A DNA stretch of 64,000 nt from JBBCJR01 sp037190805 (GCA_037190805.1 JBBCJR010000008.1:18396-82395), one strand, 5' to 3'. Counted from the first letter of the stretch, positions 17,738 to 26,900 are shown. Program-made: numbers and translations. Notes: a model not told the origin generated them from the sequence alone.

Positions 17738-18002
17738 GGTTGCCTGCCTCGCGTTTCCCTCGGCTATGTCCTTGATAGAACAGTCGTTCCGGCGGAGGGG
17801 AGGGAGGTTACTTGGTCGGCGGAGCATCGGCTCCAGTAATTGGTGGCGCTGATCTTGAAGTCGGATGTCGATGAACTCGACGAGACTTCATTTCGTCACA
17901 AAGTTTACCTTTTCTGTTGGTGGATCGCAGGGGGTGAATGTGCGATAAGACTCCCGCTTGCCGAGTCGTTCAAAGGGCCGGAGGCAGGGGGAGTGGAGCT
18001 GG

Positions 18003-18500
18003 ATGCGACGCACGCAATGGATGGCGCTGAGCGCGCTGGTGGTCATATCGGGTTGCACGCTGCTGCAGCCGAACCATCGTCTGCGCCAGGCCTTGGCTCC
18101 GCGCGCGCAACCAGCGCTGCCGGCGGTCGAGGATTTTGCTTCTGTGCGTCAGGAAGCAGCCGCAGTCGCGGCGCGCGAAGCCGCAGTTCATTCCGCCACC
18201 CTGTTCGATGGCGACGCCTTGTTCGGTGAACAGGGGGTGGAACCGGCACCGTCCGCTGGGGGATTGTTCGCTACCGCCCGGCTCGATGATGCAGCGCTTG
18301 AAACCGTGCGTGGCGATCGTCCGCTGCAGACCGTCGAATTGGCACAGGTCGGGCAGGCCAATGGCCGGCTTTATGCGCCAGCTGCCTATGTGGGCGCCGA
18401 GATCACCGATAACTGGTCGGCGAGAACGGTAACCGCATTCGATGCCCCCGCTCTGTCTACGCTTGACGTTCGGATCACGGCGTCGCTCGTCGGGCTTTGA
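18003..18500 (+). CDS. putative lipoprotein of unknown function
   Basis: ATG at 18003 preceded by GGGAGTGGAG. 165 residues. The N-terminus MRRTQWMALSALVVISGCTL is a lipoprotein signal with a lipobox-like ISGC, so Cys18 would be lipidated. The rest is Ala-rich with no membrane helix and no motif I recognise (EAAAVAAREAAVHSATLFDGDALFGEQG, then a short beta-like C-terminal half). It starts 265 nt after leuB and its stop is 58 nt before metZ. Function unknown; a longer in-frame ATG at 17958 lacks the signal at the N-terminus. Confidence 0.6.
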   Translation: MRRTQWMALSALVVISGCTLLQPNHRLRQALAPRAQPALPAVEDFASVRQEAAAVAAREAAVHSATLFDGDALFGEQGVEPAPSAGGLFATARLDDAALETVRGDRPLQTVELAQVGQANGRLYAPAAYVGAEITDNWSARTVTAFDAPALSTLDVRITASLVGL

Positions 18501-18558
18501 GGCTCGTTTCACGCCGACGCCATTGACGTCGGGGACATGGCGACGGCAAAGCGAAGCC

Positions 18559-19767
18559 ATGAAGCGCAAGACCGGACAAGATCGTGATATCGCCAGCCGC
18601 TGGCGGCCGGCCACTCAGGCGGTGCGTGGCGGCACCGCCCGTTCCGAATGGGGCGAAACCTCCGAAGCTTTGTTCCTGACGTCAGGCTACGCCTATGACT
18701 GCGCCGCTGATGCCGCGGCGCGGTTCGCAGGCGAGCAGGTCGGCATGACCTATTCGCGGCTCCAGAACCCGACGGTGCAGATGCTGGAACAGCGTCTCGC
18801 CCTGATCGAAGGCGCGGAGGCGTGCAGGGCCATGGCCAGCGGCATGGCGGCGATGACCGCGGCGCTGCTATCGCAGCTGTCGACGGGCGATCATCTGGTA
18901 GCGGCGCGGGCGATGTTCGGATCGTGCCGCTGGCTGACCGACAGCCTGCTGCCGCGTTTCGGCATTCAGACCACGATCGTCGACGGGCGCGACAATGATG
19001 CCTGGGCGCGCGCGGTGCGGCCGGAAACAAAACTGTTCTTCCTGGAGACTCCGGCCAATCCGACGCTGGATATCGTCGACGTGGCGGCGGTGTCGGATAT
19101 CGCCCATCGCGCCGGCGCCAAGGTCGTAGTGGACAACGCCTTCGCCAGCCCGATCTTGCAGAGGCCGCTGACGCTGGGCGCCGACATCGTCGCCTATTCG
19201 GCGACCAAGATGATGGACGGACAGGGCCGGGTGCTGGCCGGTGCGGTGCTGGGCGACGAGGAATTCATCGAGAACACGCTGCTGGCCTTCACCCGCAATA
19301 CGGGGCCGACCCTGTCGGCGTTCAACGCCTGGGTGGTGCTGAAGGGATTGGAGACGTTGGAACTGCGCGTCACCCGCCAGTCTGAAAATGCTCTGGAAGT
19401 GGCGCGCTTTCTCTCCACGCGCCTGCCGCGGACCCTGTATCCGGGACTGGAGACCCACCCCCAGCATGCTCTGGCGATGCGGCAGATGTCCGGGGGCGGG
19501 ACGATCATCGCCACCTTCGTCAATGAAGGGCGGCGGCAGGCCCATGCGCTGCTGGATGCGCTCGAACTGGTCGACATCTCGAACAATATTGGCGACTCGC
19601 GATCGCTGATGACCCACCCCTGTTCCACCACCCATGCCGGCCTCAGCGCCGAGACGCGGGCGGAGATGGGCGTAGAGGAGGGCATGCTGAGGCTGTCGGT
19701 GGGCCTTGAGGATCCGGCGGATATCATCGCCGACCTCGATCAGGCCTTGAACCGCGCTGGCCTGTGA
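18559..19767 (+). CDS. metZ: O-succinylhomoserine sulfhydrylase
   Basis: PLP enzyme of the Cys/Met metabolism family making homocysteine directly from O-succinylhomoserine and sulfide. Start at ATG 18559 (MKRKTGQDRDIASRWRPATQ), 402 residues; the ribosome binding site is weak. Motifs: AVRGGTARSEWGETSEALFLTSGY, FLETPANPTLDIVDV, VVDNAFASPILQ and the PLP lysine in AYSATKMMDGQGR. The MetZ assignment over MetB/MetC rests on the TxxVRGG opening and the SATK-MDGQGR segment. GTG of apaG overlaps its stop. I looked for a SAM-II type riboswitch in the 58-nt leader and did not find a convincing one. Confidence 0.92.
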   Translation: MKRKTGQDRDIASRWRPATQAVRGGTARSEWGETSEALFLTSGYAYDCAADAAARFAGEQVGMTYSRLQNPTVQMLEQRLALIEGAEACRAMASGMAAMTAALLSQLSTGDHLVAARAMFGSCRWLTDSLLPRFGIQTTIVDGRDNDAWARAVRPETKLFFLETPANPTLDIVDVAAVSDIAHRAGAKVVVDNAFASPILQRPLTLGADIVAYSATKMMDGQGRVLAGAVLGDEEFIENTLLAFTRNTGPTLSAFNAWVVLKGLETLELRVTRQSENALEVARFLSTRLPRTLYPGLETHPQHALAMRQMSGGGTIIATFVNEGRRQAHALLDALELVDISNNIGDSRSLMTHPCSTTHAGLSAETRAEMGVEEGMLRLSVGLEDPADIIADLDQALNRAGL

Positions 19768-20162
19768 AGGCGTTGTTCCCCCATGCGGTAACGACGCGCG
19801 GGGTGACGGTGCGCGTTTCCGTCAGCTTTCTGCCGGAGCAGAGCCAGCCGGAGCAGGGGCGTTGGTTCTGGGCCTATCATATCCGGATCGAGAATGACGG
19901 CGCGGAAGCGGTCCAGTTGATGAGCCGTCACTGGCTGATCCGCGACGGGCGAGGCGATATCCAGCGTGTCGATGGCGAGGGGGTAGTCGGCGAGCAGCCG
20001 ATGATCGAGCCGGGCGAATCGTTCGACTATGTTTCCGGCTGCCCGCTGGGAACCTCATCGGGGTCGATGGAGGGCTGCTATGACATGGAACTGGAAGACG
20101 GCAGCGCCTTTCAGGCGGTGATCCCGCGCTTCGAGCTGGTCGGACCGGCGGTGGCGCGATGA
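19764..20162 (+). CDS. apaG: ApaG/Co2+-Mg2+ efflux-associated domain protein
   Basis: Small beta-sandwich (fibronectin-III-like) protein, 132 residues, of unclear function. GTG start at 19764 overlapping the metZ stop. Family motifs: YHIRIENDGAEAVQLMSRHWLIRDG, GEGVVGEQPMIEPGESFDYVSGCPL and GSMEGCYDMELEDG. The metZ-apaG pairing recurs in alphaproteobacteria. The older link of apaG to Ap4A or cobalt resistance is genetic and does not define an activity. Confidence 0.94.
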   Translation: MKALFPHAVTTRGVTVRVSVSFLPEQSQPEQGRWFWAYHIRIENDGAEAVQLMSRHWLIRDGRGDIQRVDGEGVVGEQPMIEPGESFDYVSGCPLGTSSGSMEGCYDMELEDGSAFQAVIPRFELVGPAVAR

Positions 20163-20932
20163 AGCGGACCCATCTGCCGCTGAACGCCCTCAGGGTTTAC
20201 GACGCGGCCGCCCGCCACCTCAGTTTCACCCGCGCCGCTGACGAACTGGCGGTGACGCCCGCTGCTGTCGGTCAGCAGATTCGCGCGCTGGAGGATGCTC
20301 TGGGCGTGGTGCTGTTCCGTCGCACCGCCAAGGGGCTGGAGCTGACCCCGGAGGCCGAGCGCGGGTTGGACGCGCTACGCGCCGGCTTCCTCCAGTTTGA
20401 GGAAGCGGTGCGGGCGATGCAGGAAGGGCAGTCGTCGCAGATCCTGACCATCGCCGCGCCGCGTGACATCACGGCCAAATGGCTGGCACCTCGCCTCGCA
20501 GCCTATGCCAAGGTCCAGCCCGAGGCGCGCTTCGTCCTGATCGCAGCCGACGAGTCGCTGGATTTTACCGAGGCCAATCTCGATATTGCCGTGCGCTGGA
20601 TAGCGGACCCGGGCGAGCATGAAGGTGTCGCCCTCGACGCGGCCGATCTGGTCACGGTCGGCGAGGGACCGCGCATCGCCTGGCCGGGCGACCCCGCTGA
20701 GAGTGAGACGGTGCTGACGGTCGCCGATGCCGGTCTTGCCCTCGATGCGGCGATGGCGGGACTGGGGCAGGCACGGGTGCCCGCGTTGCTGGCCGCCGGC
20801 GATATCGCGGGCGGGCGTCTCTCGGCCGGCGAGCGCGTAGAGACGGGCAAAGGCTATTGGCTGGTCGCGCCCCTGCCGCAATGGCGGCAGAAGAAGGTCC
20901 GGGCGCTGGTGGCGGCGCTGACGGCGGATTGA
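20159..20932 (+). CDS. LysR-family transcriptional regulator (GcvA-like)
   Basis: 257 residues, shorter than the usual 290-310. Winged HTH at the N-terminus (LPLNALRVYDAAARHLSFTRAADELAVTPAAVGQQIRALEDALG, read in two parts), followed by an LTTR substrate-binding domain beginning TIAAPRDITAKWLAPRLAAY. The PLNALRVYDAAARH opening and FRRTAKGLELTPEAE are GcvA-group features. The second half of the effector domain appears shortened between residues 150 and 200. ATG overlaps the apaG stop, so it is probably co-transcribed with metZ-apaG; its target is unknown. Confidence 0.88.
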   Translation: MKRTHLPLNALRVYDAAARHLSFTRAADELAVTPAAVGQQIRALEDALGVVLFRRTAKGLELTPEAERGLDALRAGFLQFEEAVRAMQEGQSSQILTIAAPRDITAKWLAPRLAAYAKVQPEARFVLIAADESLDFTEANLDIAVRWIADPGEHEGVALDAADLVTVGEGPRIAWPGDPAESETVLTVADAGLALDAAMAGLGQARVPALLAAGDIAGGRLSAGERVETGKGYWLVAPLPQWRQKKVRALVAALTAD

Positions 20933-21021
20933 GGTCGGCGCTACCCGCGCCCACCCAGTCATCCATCCAGAATACTGCCGTTGGTCACCGGATCGGAGCT
21001 GGCCGGAGCTGGCCGGCCTGG

Positions 21022-22998
21022 TCAGGCGTCGATCTCGGCCTCTTCGATCTCGTTGGCATGCGCCTGGATGAAGGCGAAGCGGTGTTCAGGGTTGCGGCCC
21101 ATAAGCCGGTCGACGAGGTCACGCACGGCATTGCGGTCCTCGTAGTTGGCGGGGAGGGTGATCCTCAGCATCGAGCGGGTCTTCGGGTCCATCGTGGTCT
21201 CGCGCAGCTGGGCCGGATTCATCTCGCCCAGGCCCTTGAAGCGGCTGACCTCGACCTTGCGGCCCTTGAACTGGGTTTTCTCCAGCTCGGTCCGGTGCCC
21301 GTCGTCACGGGCATAGGCGACCTGCCCGCCACCGGCGATGCGATAGAGCGGCGGCTGGGCCAGGAACAGGCGGCCGGTCCGGACCAGGGCCGGCATCTCC
21401 TGAAAGAAGAAAGTCATCAGCAAGGTGGCGATATGGGCGCCGTCGACGTCGGCGTCGGTCATGATGACGACGCGTTCGTAGCGCAGCGAGTCGGGATCAC
21501 AGCGGTCGCGCGTGCCGCAGCCCAGTGCCTGAATGAGGTCTGCGATCTCCTGATTGGCGCCGACCTTGGCGCTGTTGGCGCTGGCGACGTTCAGGATCTT
21601 GCCGCGGATCGGCAGGATGGCCTGCGTCTTGCGGTCCCGGGCCTGCTTGGCCGAGCCGCCGGCCGAATCGCCCTCGACGATGAAAATCTCAGTGCCCGCC
21701 GGATCGTCGGCGGAACAGTCGGTCAGCTTGCCGGGCAGGCGCAGCTTGCGGCCCGAGGTCGCGGTCTTGCGCTTGACCTCCCGCTCCGCCTTGCGGCGCA
21801 GCCGCTCGTCCATGCGGTCGAGGACGAAGCCGAGGAGCGCGCGACCCCGATCCATGTTGTCGGCCAGGAAGTGGTCGACATGATCGCGGATCGCCGCTTC
21901 GACGAGACGGGCCGCTTCCGGACTGGTCAGACGATCCTTGGTCTGGCTCTGAAACTGCGGATCGCGGATGAAGACCGACAGCATCGCTTCGGCACCCGTC
22001 ACCACATCCTCGGCCTGGATGTCGCCCGCCTTCTTCTGGCCGACCAGCGCCCCGAACGCGCGCAGGCCCTTGACCAGCGCGGCCCGCAGGCCCGCTTCGT
22101 GGGTGCCGCCGTCGGGGGTGGGGATGGTGTTGCAGTAATAGGCGCCCGACCCTTCGCCGAACAGCGGCCAGGCGACCGCCCATTCGACCGAGCCCGCCTC
22201 GCCGGGGAAATCCTGTCGCCCGGCGAAAAAGTCGCTGGTCGCGCATTCGCGGGTCCCGATCTGCTCGGCGAGATGATCGGCAAGACCGCCGGGAAACTGG
22301 AATGTCGCGGTCGCCGGGGTGTCGTCGCCGATCAGTTCCGCTGCGCATTTCCAGCGGATTTCGACGCCCCGGAACAGATAGGCCTTGGATCGTGCCAGCC
22401 GATAGAGGCGAGCTGGACGGAAATGCGCGCCGGCGCCGAAGATTTCCGGATCGGGCACGAAGCTGACGGTGGTGCCGCGCCGGTTCGGGGTGGGCCCAAG
22501 CTTTTCGAGGCCGGATGTGGTGAGGCCGCGCGCGAAGCTCTGCCGGAACAGTTCGCGGTTGAGGGCGACCTCGACCACGGTTTCGACCGACAGCGCATTG
22601 ACCACGCTGACGCCCACGCCATGGAGGCCGCCCGAGGTCGCATAGGCTTTGCCGGCGAACTTGCCGCCGGAATGGAGCGTGGTCATGATGACCTCGAGCG
22701 CCGACTTGCCCGGAAATTTCGGGTGCAGGCCGACTGGGATGCCGCGGCCATTGTCGCTGATCGTCAGGCGGTTGCCGGCCTCCAGCGTCACCTCGATGCG
22801 GTTCGCATGGCCGGCGACCGCTTCGTCCATGGCGTTGTCGAGAACTTCCGCCGCAAGGTGATGCAGCGCGCGCTCGTCGGTGCCGCCGACATACATGCCG
22901 GGGCGGCGGCGGACGGGCTCCAGCCCCTCCAGCACCTCGATCGTGTCAGCGGTGTAACTGGCCTCGCCGCCCGTGGGCGCGGAGAAAAGATCGCTCAT
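21022..22998 (-). CDS. parE: DNA topoisomerase IV subunit B
   Basis: ATPase subunit of topoisomerase IV, which decatenates replicated chromosomes together with ParC (not in the window). Start ATG 22998 (MSDLFSAPTGGEASYTADTI); the frame is open further upstream but that part overlaps the inter-gene hairpins and is not protein-like. 658 residues. GHKL ATPase: EVLDNAMDEAVAG, DNGRGIPVGLHP, GGLHGVGVSVVNALS. TOPRIM: EIFIVEGDSAGGSAKQARDRK and MTDADVDGAHI. The QxK-loop variant and the NPAQLRETTMDP C-terminal part are as in ParE rather than GyrB. Confidence 0.95.
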   Translation of the reverse strand: MSDLFSAPTGGEASYTADTIEVLEGLEPVRRRPGMYVGGTDERALHHLAAEVLDNAMDEAVAGHANRIEVTLEAGNRLTISDNGRGIPVGLHPKFPGKSALEVIMTTLHSGGKFAGKAYATSGGLHGVGVSVVNALSVETVVEVALNRELFRQSFARGLTTSGLEKLGPTPNRRGTTVSFVPDPEIFGAGAHFRPARLYRLARSKAYLFRGVEIRWKCAAELIGDDTPATATFQFPGGLADHLAEQIGTRECATSDFFAGRQDFPGEAGSVEWAVAWPLFGEGSGAYYCNTIPTPDGGTHEAGLRAALVKGLRAFGALVGQKKAGDIQAEDVVTGAEAMLSVFIRDPQFQSQTKDRLTSPEAARLVEAAIRDHVDHFLADNMDRGRALLGFVLDRMDERLRRKAEREVKRKTATSGRKLRLPGKLTDCSADDPAGTEIFIVEGDSAGGSAKQARDRKTQAILPIRGKILNVASANSAKVGANQEIADLIQALGCGTRDRCDPDSLRYERVVIMTDADVDGAHIATLLMTFFFQEMPALVRTGRLFLAQPPLYRIAGGGQVAYARDDGHRTELEKTQFKGRKVEVSRFKGLGEMNPAQLRETTMDPKTRSMLRITLPANYEDRNAVRDLVDRLMGRNPEHRFAFIQAHANEIEEAEIDA

Positions 22999-23126
22999 GG
23001 GCGGCTTATAGGGGGCTGACGACGCGCTTGGGAAGGGCGGGCCGTATCTGAGAATGCGCTTTTGGCGCCGGCGGTCGCGCCGGCCGCACTCCCACCGAGC
23101 GACCCATGGCATCAGCTCTCGTCGTG

Positions 23127-23184
23127 GGCCCGGTGGGACGCGGGCCGGAGGTCCTTCAGAATCGCCGCTACGCGATTTCTGAAG
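23127..23184 (-). other. two consecutive hairpins between fpr and parE
   Basis: CTTCAGAATCGC (23154-23165) pairs with GCGATTTCTGAAG (23172-23184) apart from one bulged base, and GGCCC (near 23128) pairs with GGGCC (near 23142) in a second hairpin. They are in the 197-nt gap just after the fpr stop. No T-run follows, so they are not clear terminators. I see no gene in this gap. Confidence 0.5.
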
Positions 23185-23195
23185 CCGAACACTGC

Positions 23196-24011
23196 TTACC
23201 CGACGAAAGCCCGTTCGATGACATAAAGGCCGGGCTTGGCGTTCGACCCTTCGTCGAGGCCCGCCTGTTCCAGCATCGCCGCCAGATCCTTGATCATCGC
23301 CATCGAGCCGCACAACATCGCCCGGTCATGGGTGGGGTCGAACGCGGCCGGCCCCTCCAGCCCGGCGAACAGCGAGCCATCCTCGATCAGCTTGGTGATC
23401 CGGGCGGTACGCTCGAACGGTTCGCGGGTGACGGTCGGCACATAGAAAAGCTGGGTCGCGGCCTGCTCCGCGACCAGCGGGTCGTTGGCGAGCCTGCTCT
23501 CCAGATCCTCGCGATAGGCGAGGTCGCTGACCTGCCGCACCGAGTGGACGACGACGATCTGGTTGAACAGGTCGTAGATGTCGGGATCGCGGATGATGCT
23601 CATGAACGGCGCGAGACCGGTGCCGCTCGACAGCAGGAACAGGCGACGACCCGGCGTCAGCGCGTCGGAGACGAGCGTGCCGGTCGGCTTCTTGCCCAGA
23701 TAGATCTGGTCACCGGGCTGGATCTTCTGGAGGCGCGAGGTGAGGGGGCCGTCCGGAACCTTGATCGACAGGAATTCCAGTTCCTCCGCCCAGGAAGGGC
23801 TGGCGACCGAATAGGCGCGCAGCAGCGGCTTGCCGTTGTCGCCCGCGAGGCCGATCATCACGAACTCGCCCGAACGGAAACGGAAACTGGCCGGACGGGT
23901 GATGGTGAAGCTGAACAGATGCTCGTTCCAGTGGTGGACGGTCTGCACGGTCTCGACCGACAAAGCGGCGGTCGGCTCAAGCGGCGACAGGGTGGCCAAG
24001 CTATCACTCAT
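23196..24011 (-). CDS. fpr: ferredoxin--NADP+ reductase
   Basis: FAD flavoprotein moving electrons between NADPH and ferredoxin/flavodoxin. Start ATG 24011 (MSDSLATLSPLEPTAAL) with GAGG about 8 nt upstream; 271 residues. FAD-binding RAYSVASPSWAEELEF, flavin loop GPLTSRLQKIQPGDQIY, NADP-binding LLSSGTGLAPFMSIIRDP and CGSMAMIKDLA. It ends in YVIERAFVG, the C-terminal extension typical of bacterial subclass I FPRs. Located between phaC and parE, same strand, without tight spacing. Confidence 0.94.
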   Translation of the reverse strand: MSDSLATLSPLEPTAALSVETVQTVHHWNEHLFSFTITRPASFRFRSGEFVMIGLAGDNGKPLLRAYSVASPSWAEELEFLSIKVPDGPLTSRLQKIQPGDQIYLGKKPTGTLVSDALTPGRRLFLLSSGTGLAPFMSIIRDPDIYDLFNQIVVVHSVRQVSDLAYREDLESRLANDPLVAEQAATQLFYVPTVTREPFERTARITKLIEDGSLFAGLEGPAAFDPTHDRAMLCGSMAMIKDLAAMLEQAGLDEGSNAKPGLYVIERAFVG

Positions 24012-24087
24012 CAGCGAACCTCGATGGGCAGTCACAATGAAACGGCGCCGGACGGCGCCTGATGTCGGGGCGGCTAGCAGGGATCGC

Positions 24088-24120
24088 GCCGGGGGAACAG
24101 CGTTGCTGTCTATCCCCGGC
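24088..24120. other. stable stem-loop between phaC and fpr
   Basis: GCCGGGG (24088-24094) pairs with CCCCGGC (24114-24120), and inside it ACAGC pairs with GCTGT around a GTT loop. A second GC hairpin (GGCGCC-GGAC-GGCGCC) is at about 24049-24064, followed on the minus strand by GTTTCATT. The latter may be a weak phaC terminator. No gene in this 171-nt gap. Confidence 0.5.
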
Positions 24121-24182
24121 CAAAGTCCCGCTTGTCGGCATGGGCAGCCCTAGGATTGTTGCGAGTGAATCGCAATGTGCGA

Positions 24183-25934
24183 TCAACGCGCGCGGACATA
24201 GGAGCCCGGAGCATCCTCGATCGCTTTCAGCTTGCCTTTGCCGGGGATGCGGGCGCCCTTGACCGAAACCGTCTTGCCCGATCGGGCGCGCAGCCAGTCA
24301 ATCCAGTCCGGCCACCAGCTGCCCTTCGTTTCGCGGGCACCGGCGATGAACTGATCCAGCGTTTCAGCATCGGCGTCATTGGTCCAATATTGATACTTGC
24401 CCGATGTCGCCGGGTTGACCACGCCGGCGATATGGCCCGATCCGGCGAGCACGAACCGCAAGGGACCGGCGAAGTGGCGGGTGATCTTCCATACCGAGGC
24501 GGGCGGCGCGATATGGTCTTCGCGCCCGGCCTGCACATAGGCCGGCACCTCGACCCGGCCGAGATCGATGAGCGTGCCATCGACGCTGATCGCACCCGGC
24601 CGAACCAGCAGGTTGTCGCGATACATGCGCGTCAGATAGTCGCGGTGCCAACGTGCCGGCAGGTTCGTGACGTCGCTGTTCCAATGGAGCAGGTCGAACG
24701 GGGTATAATCCTTGCCCAGCAGATAGTTGTTGACGACGTAGTTCCACACCAGATCGCGTCCGCGCAGCAGGTTGAAGGTCGCGGCCATGTAACGCCCGTC
24801 GAGGTAGCCCGTGTCGGCTGAAAGGGCGGCGATCATCTCCAGCTGCTGGTCGTCGACGAACAGCGCGAGGTCGCCGGCTTCCGAGAAATCGACCTGCGCC
24901 GTAAGGAAGGTGGCCGATGCGACCTTGTCCGTTTCACCCCTGGCGCCGAGCAGGGCGAGCGTCGCGGCAAGCGTGGTGCCCGCGACGCAATAGCCCAGCG
25001 TATGGACGGCGGACACGTCCAGCAGCTCGCGCACCGCGTCGATAGCCTGAATCTGCGCCTTGACGTAATCGTCGAGGGTCACGTCACGCAGGCTCTCGTC
25101 GGCCGACTTCCACGACAGGATGAAGGTCGAGACGCCCTCGCCGACCGCCCAGCGGACGAAGCTTTTCTCCGGGTTGAGGTCGAGGATGTAGAAGCGGTTG
25201 ATCCACGGCGGGAAGATGATCAGCGGCTGTCTCAGCACCGTGTCGGTCGTCGGCGTGTAGTGGATCAGCTGGAACAGCGGCGTTTCCAGAATCACCTGGC
25301 CGGGGGTGGTGGCAAGGTTGCGGCCCAGCTCGAACGCGCCGGCGCGGGCCTGCGTGATCTGGCCCCGACCGAGGTCGTCCAGCATGTGCTGGAGACCGCG
25401 CACCAGATTTTCGCCCCCTGTCTCCAGCGTCTTCTGGATCACCTCGGGGTTGGTGGCGAAGAAATTGGCCGGGCTCATCGCGTCCAGCATCTGGCGGGTG
25501 ACGAATCGCAGGCGTGATCGGTGGGCCTCGTCGATACCGTCCAGTTCCTCGACCTCCCGGCTGAGATGGTCGGCGACCAGCAGATAGGATTGGCGGATGA
25601 GATCGAAGAAGGGCTGCGCGCGCCAGACGTCGAGATTGACGCGCGGGTCGCGATCGGTCGGTTTCGGCGGCGCATCGTCCGTCACCGTCGGATCAAGGAA
25701 GCGGGACCAGAGATCGAGGCTCTGGTTCCAGAATTCGATCTGCCGCTCGGCCACCCGTTCGACCTGAATCTGCCAATCGCCGGTCGCGGGCAGCCAGGGT
25801 GCGGGCCGCGCGTCCGGCGTATCGCCGGTCTGCCGGGCCCAGAAGTCGAGCATCATCTGCTGGGCCTGGCCGATGCTGCGCGTCCAGCGCTGCATGGTCT
25901 CGAGATCCATCAGCGGTGTGCCCGTTTCGGCCAT
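24183..25934 (-). CDS. phaC: class I polyhydroxyalkanoate synthase
   Basis: Polymerises (R)-3-hydroxyacyl-CoA into PHA storage granules. Start ATG 25934 (MAETGTPLMDLETMQ), 6 nt after AGAGGGA; earlier ATGs at 25940 and 25985 are in frame. 583 residues, class I length. The modified lipase box is GYCVAG with nucleophile Cys316; the catalytic Asp is in GREDHIAPPASVW and the His in GSGHIAGVVNP. N-terminal region as in class I synthases (FWNQSLDLWSRFL, DPRVNLDVWRAQPFFDLIRQSYLL). The C-terminus is Lys/Arg-rich (KGARIPGKGKLKAIED). phaA, phaB, phasin and PhaR are not in the window. Confidence 0.95.
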   Translation of the reverse strand: MAETGTPLMDLETMQRWTRSIGQAQQMMLDFWARQTGDTPDARPAPWLPATGDWQIQVERVAERQIEFWNQSLDLWSRFLDPTVTDDAPPKPTDRDPRVNLDVWRAQPFFDLIRQSYLLVADHLSREVEELDGIDEAHRSRLRFVTRQMLDAMSPANFFATNPEVIQKTLETGGENLVRGLQHMLDDLGRGQITQARAGAFELGRNLATTPGQVILETPLFQLIHYTPTTDTVLRQPLIIFPPWINRFYILDLNPEKSFVRWAVGEGVSTFILSWKSADESLRDVTLDDYVKAQIQAIDAVRELLDVSAVHTLGYCVAGTTLAATLALLGARGETDKVASATFLTAQVDFSEAGDLALFVDDQQLEMIAALSADTGYLDGRYMAATFNLLRGRDLVWNYVVNNYLLGKDYTPFDLLHWNSDVTNLPARWHRDYLTRMYRDNLLVRPGAISVDGTLIDLGRVEVPAYVQAGREDHIAPPASVWKITRHFAGPLRFVLAGSGHIAGVVNPATSGKYQYWTNDADAETLDQFIAGARETKGSWWPDWIDWLRARSGKTVSVKGARIPGKGKLKAIEDAPGSYVRAR

Positions 25935-26227
25935 GATCATTCCCTCTTCAGAATTGCGGGCGGTAGCGCGGATATGATGGGTCATGCTGCAACATCAGCG
26001 CTCATTTCCCAAGACGTGATTATTCCTGCGGCACGACGCCGCCCGCAATCCGGGTTTTCAAGTCAATGGAATAAGAGAGGAATTATAACTGTTTATAATG
26101 ATGGAAAATCATCAATTTTCGTAATTATGAACGCCAGACAACAAGATGAACATAAAACAACGTCGGGAAACTTTTCTTTTCATGTGCATTGTCACCAGCA
26201 GGAAAAATGCTCTGGGGACGTTGAGCT
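25935..26227. other. AT-rich divergent intergenic region
   Basis: 293 nt between phaC (minus) and the glycine-zipper gene (plus). It contains an AT-rich stretch about 26070-26160 that must hold both promoters, but I could not pick convincing -35/-10 pairs. No ORF or structured RNA recognised. Confidence 0.6.
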
Positions 26228-26779
26228 ATGAATAAATTTCTGATGTCGATCGTTCTGGCATCCGCTATTGTGCCCGTGGCGGCAAGCCCGGCCTTGGCAC
26301 AGTCTCGCGACACGCGCGAGGCCGCTCGGGAGTTGCGGGAGCAGCACCGCGACTTACGGGAAGCGCGGCGGGACGGCGACCGGCGCGACATCCGCCGCGA
26401 GCAGCGTGACGTGCGCCGGGCCGAACGTGACCTGGCGCGCAACCAGCAGCGCGATTGGCGTACCTACCGCAATTATGATTTCAACCGGTTCGAGCGCGGC
26501 CGGAACGCCTATTACGCCAACGACTATTATCGCGACGGCCGCCAATATCGCGAGCGGCGGTTAGCGGCCAACGACCGCGTCTATCGCGGCAATGATGGTC
26601 GCTATTACTGCCGCCGCGATGACGGCACCACCGGGCTGATCATCGGTGCGCTGGGCGGCGGCGTGCTGGGCAACATCATCGCTCCGGGTGATTCGAAGCT
26701 GCTGGGCACCATTCTTGGTGGGGGCGCTGGCGCTCTGCTGGGTCGCTCCATCGATCGCGACAACGTTCGCTGTCGCTGA
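26228..26779 (+). CDS. secreted charged protein with glycine-zipper domain
   Basis: 183 residues. Signal peptide MNKFLMSIVLASAIVPVAASPALA. Residues 26-80 are an extremely Arg/Asp/Glu-rich helical segment with heptad-like REL-REQ-RDL-REA-RRD repeats, probably a coiled coil. A Tyr-rich stretch follows (NYDFNRFERGRNAYYANDYY), then GNDGRYYCRRDDGTTGLIIG and a glycine-zipper hairpin (ALGGGVLGNIIAP, GTILGGGAGALLGRSID), which inserts in membranes in the 2TM glycine-zipper family. Likely an envelope protein; function unknown. GGGGA precedes the ATG. A strong terminator follows. Confidence 0.8.
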   Translation: MNKFLMSIVLASAIVPVAASPALAQSRDTREAARELREQHRDLREARRDGDRRDIRREQRDVRRAERDLARNQQRDWRTYRNYDFNRFERGRNAYYANDYYRDGRQYRERRLAANDRVYRGNDGRYYCRRDDGTTGLIIGALGGGVLGNIIAPGDSKLLGTILGGGAGALLGRSIDRDNVRCR

Positions 26780-26810
26780 TCACCCGACTTTTAGAGTTGC
26801 GTTGCGTAAG

Positions 26811-26851
26811 GCGCCCGGCCGTCACCCCCACGGCCGGGCGCTTGGCTTTTT
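26811..26851 (+). terminator. intrinsic terminator after the glycine-zipper gene
   Basis: Perfect 12-bp stem GCGCCCGGCCGT / ACGGCCGGGCGC, 7-nt loop, then TTGGCTTTTT. Confidence 0.92.
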
Positions 26852-26900
26852 GGTGCGGCCCCGGCTAGGAGCATTCCCGGTTTTCCGAACGGGGATTGCG

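Noticed and set aside
17840..18229. 129-codon plus-strand frame overlapping the putative lipoprotein
   Set aside because: The frame beginning at 18003 has a ribosome binding site and a lipobox; this one has neither.
18501..18558. Possible SAM-type riboswitch before metZ
   Set aside because: Only a 6-bp CCGACG/CGTCGG hairpin is present; the conserved SAM-II, SAM-V and SAM/SAH blocks are not found, and the leader is only 58 nt.
23154..23184. Insertion sequence end
   Set aside because: The inverted repeat is a local hairpin with a 6-nt loop; there is no transposase or target duplication nearby.
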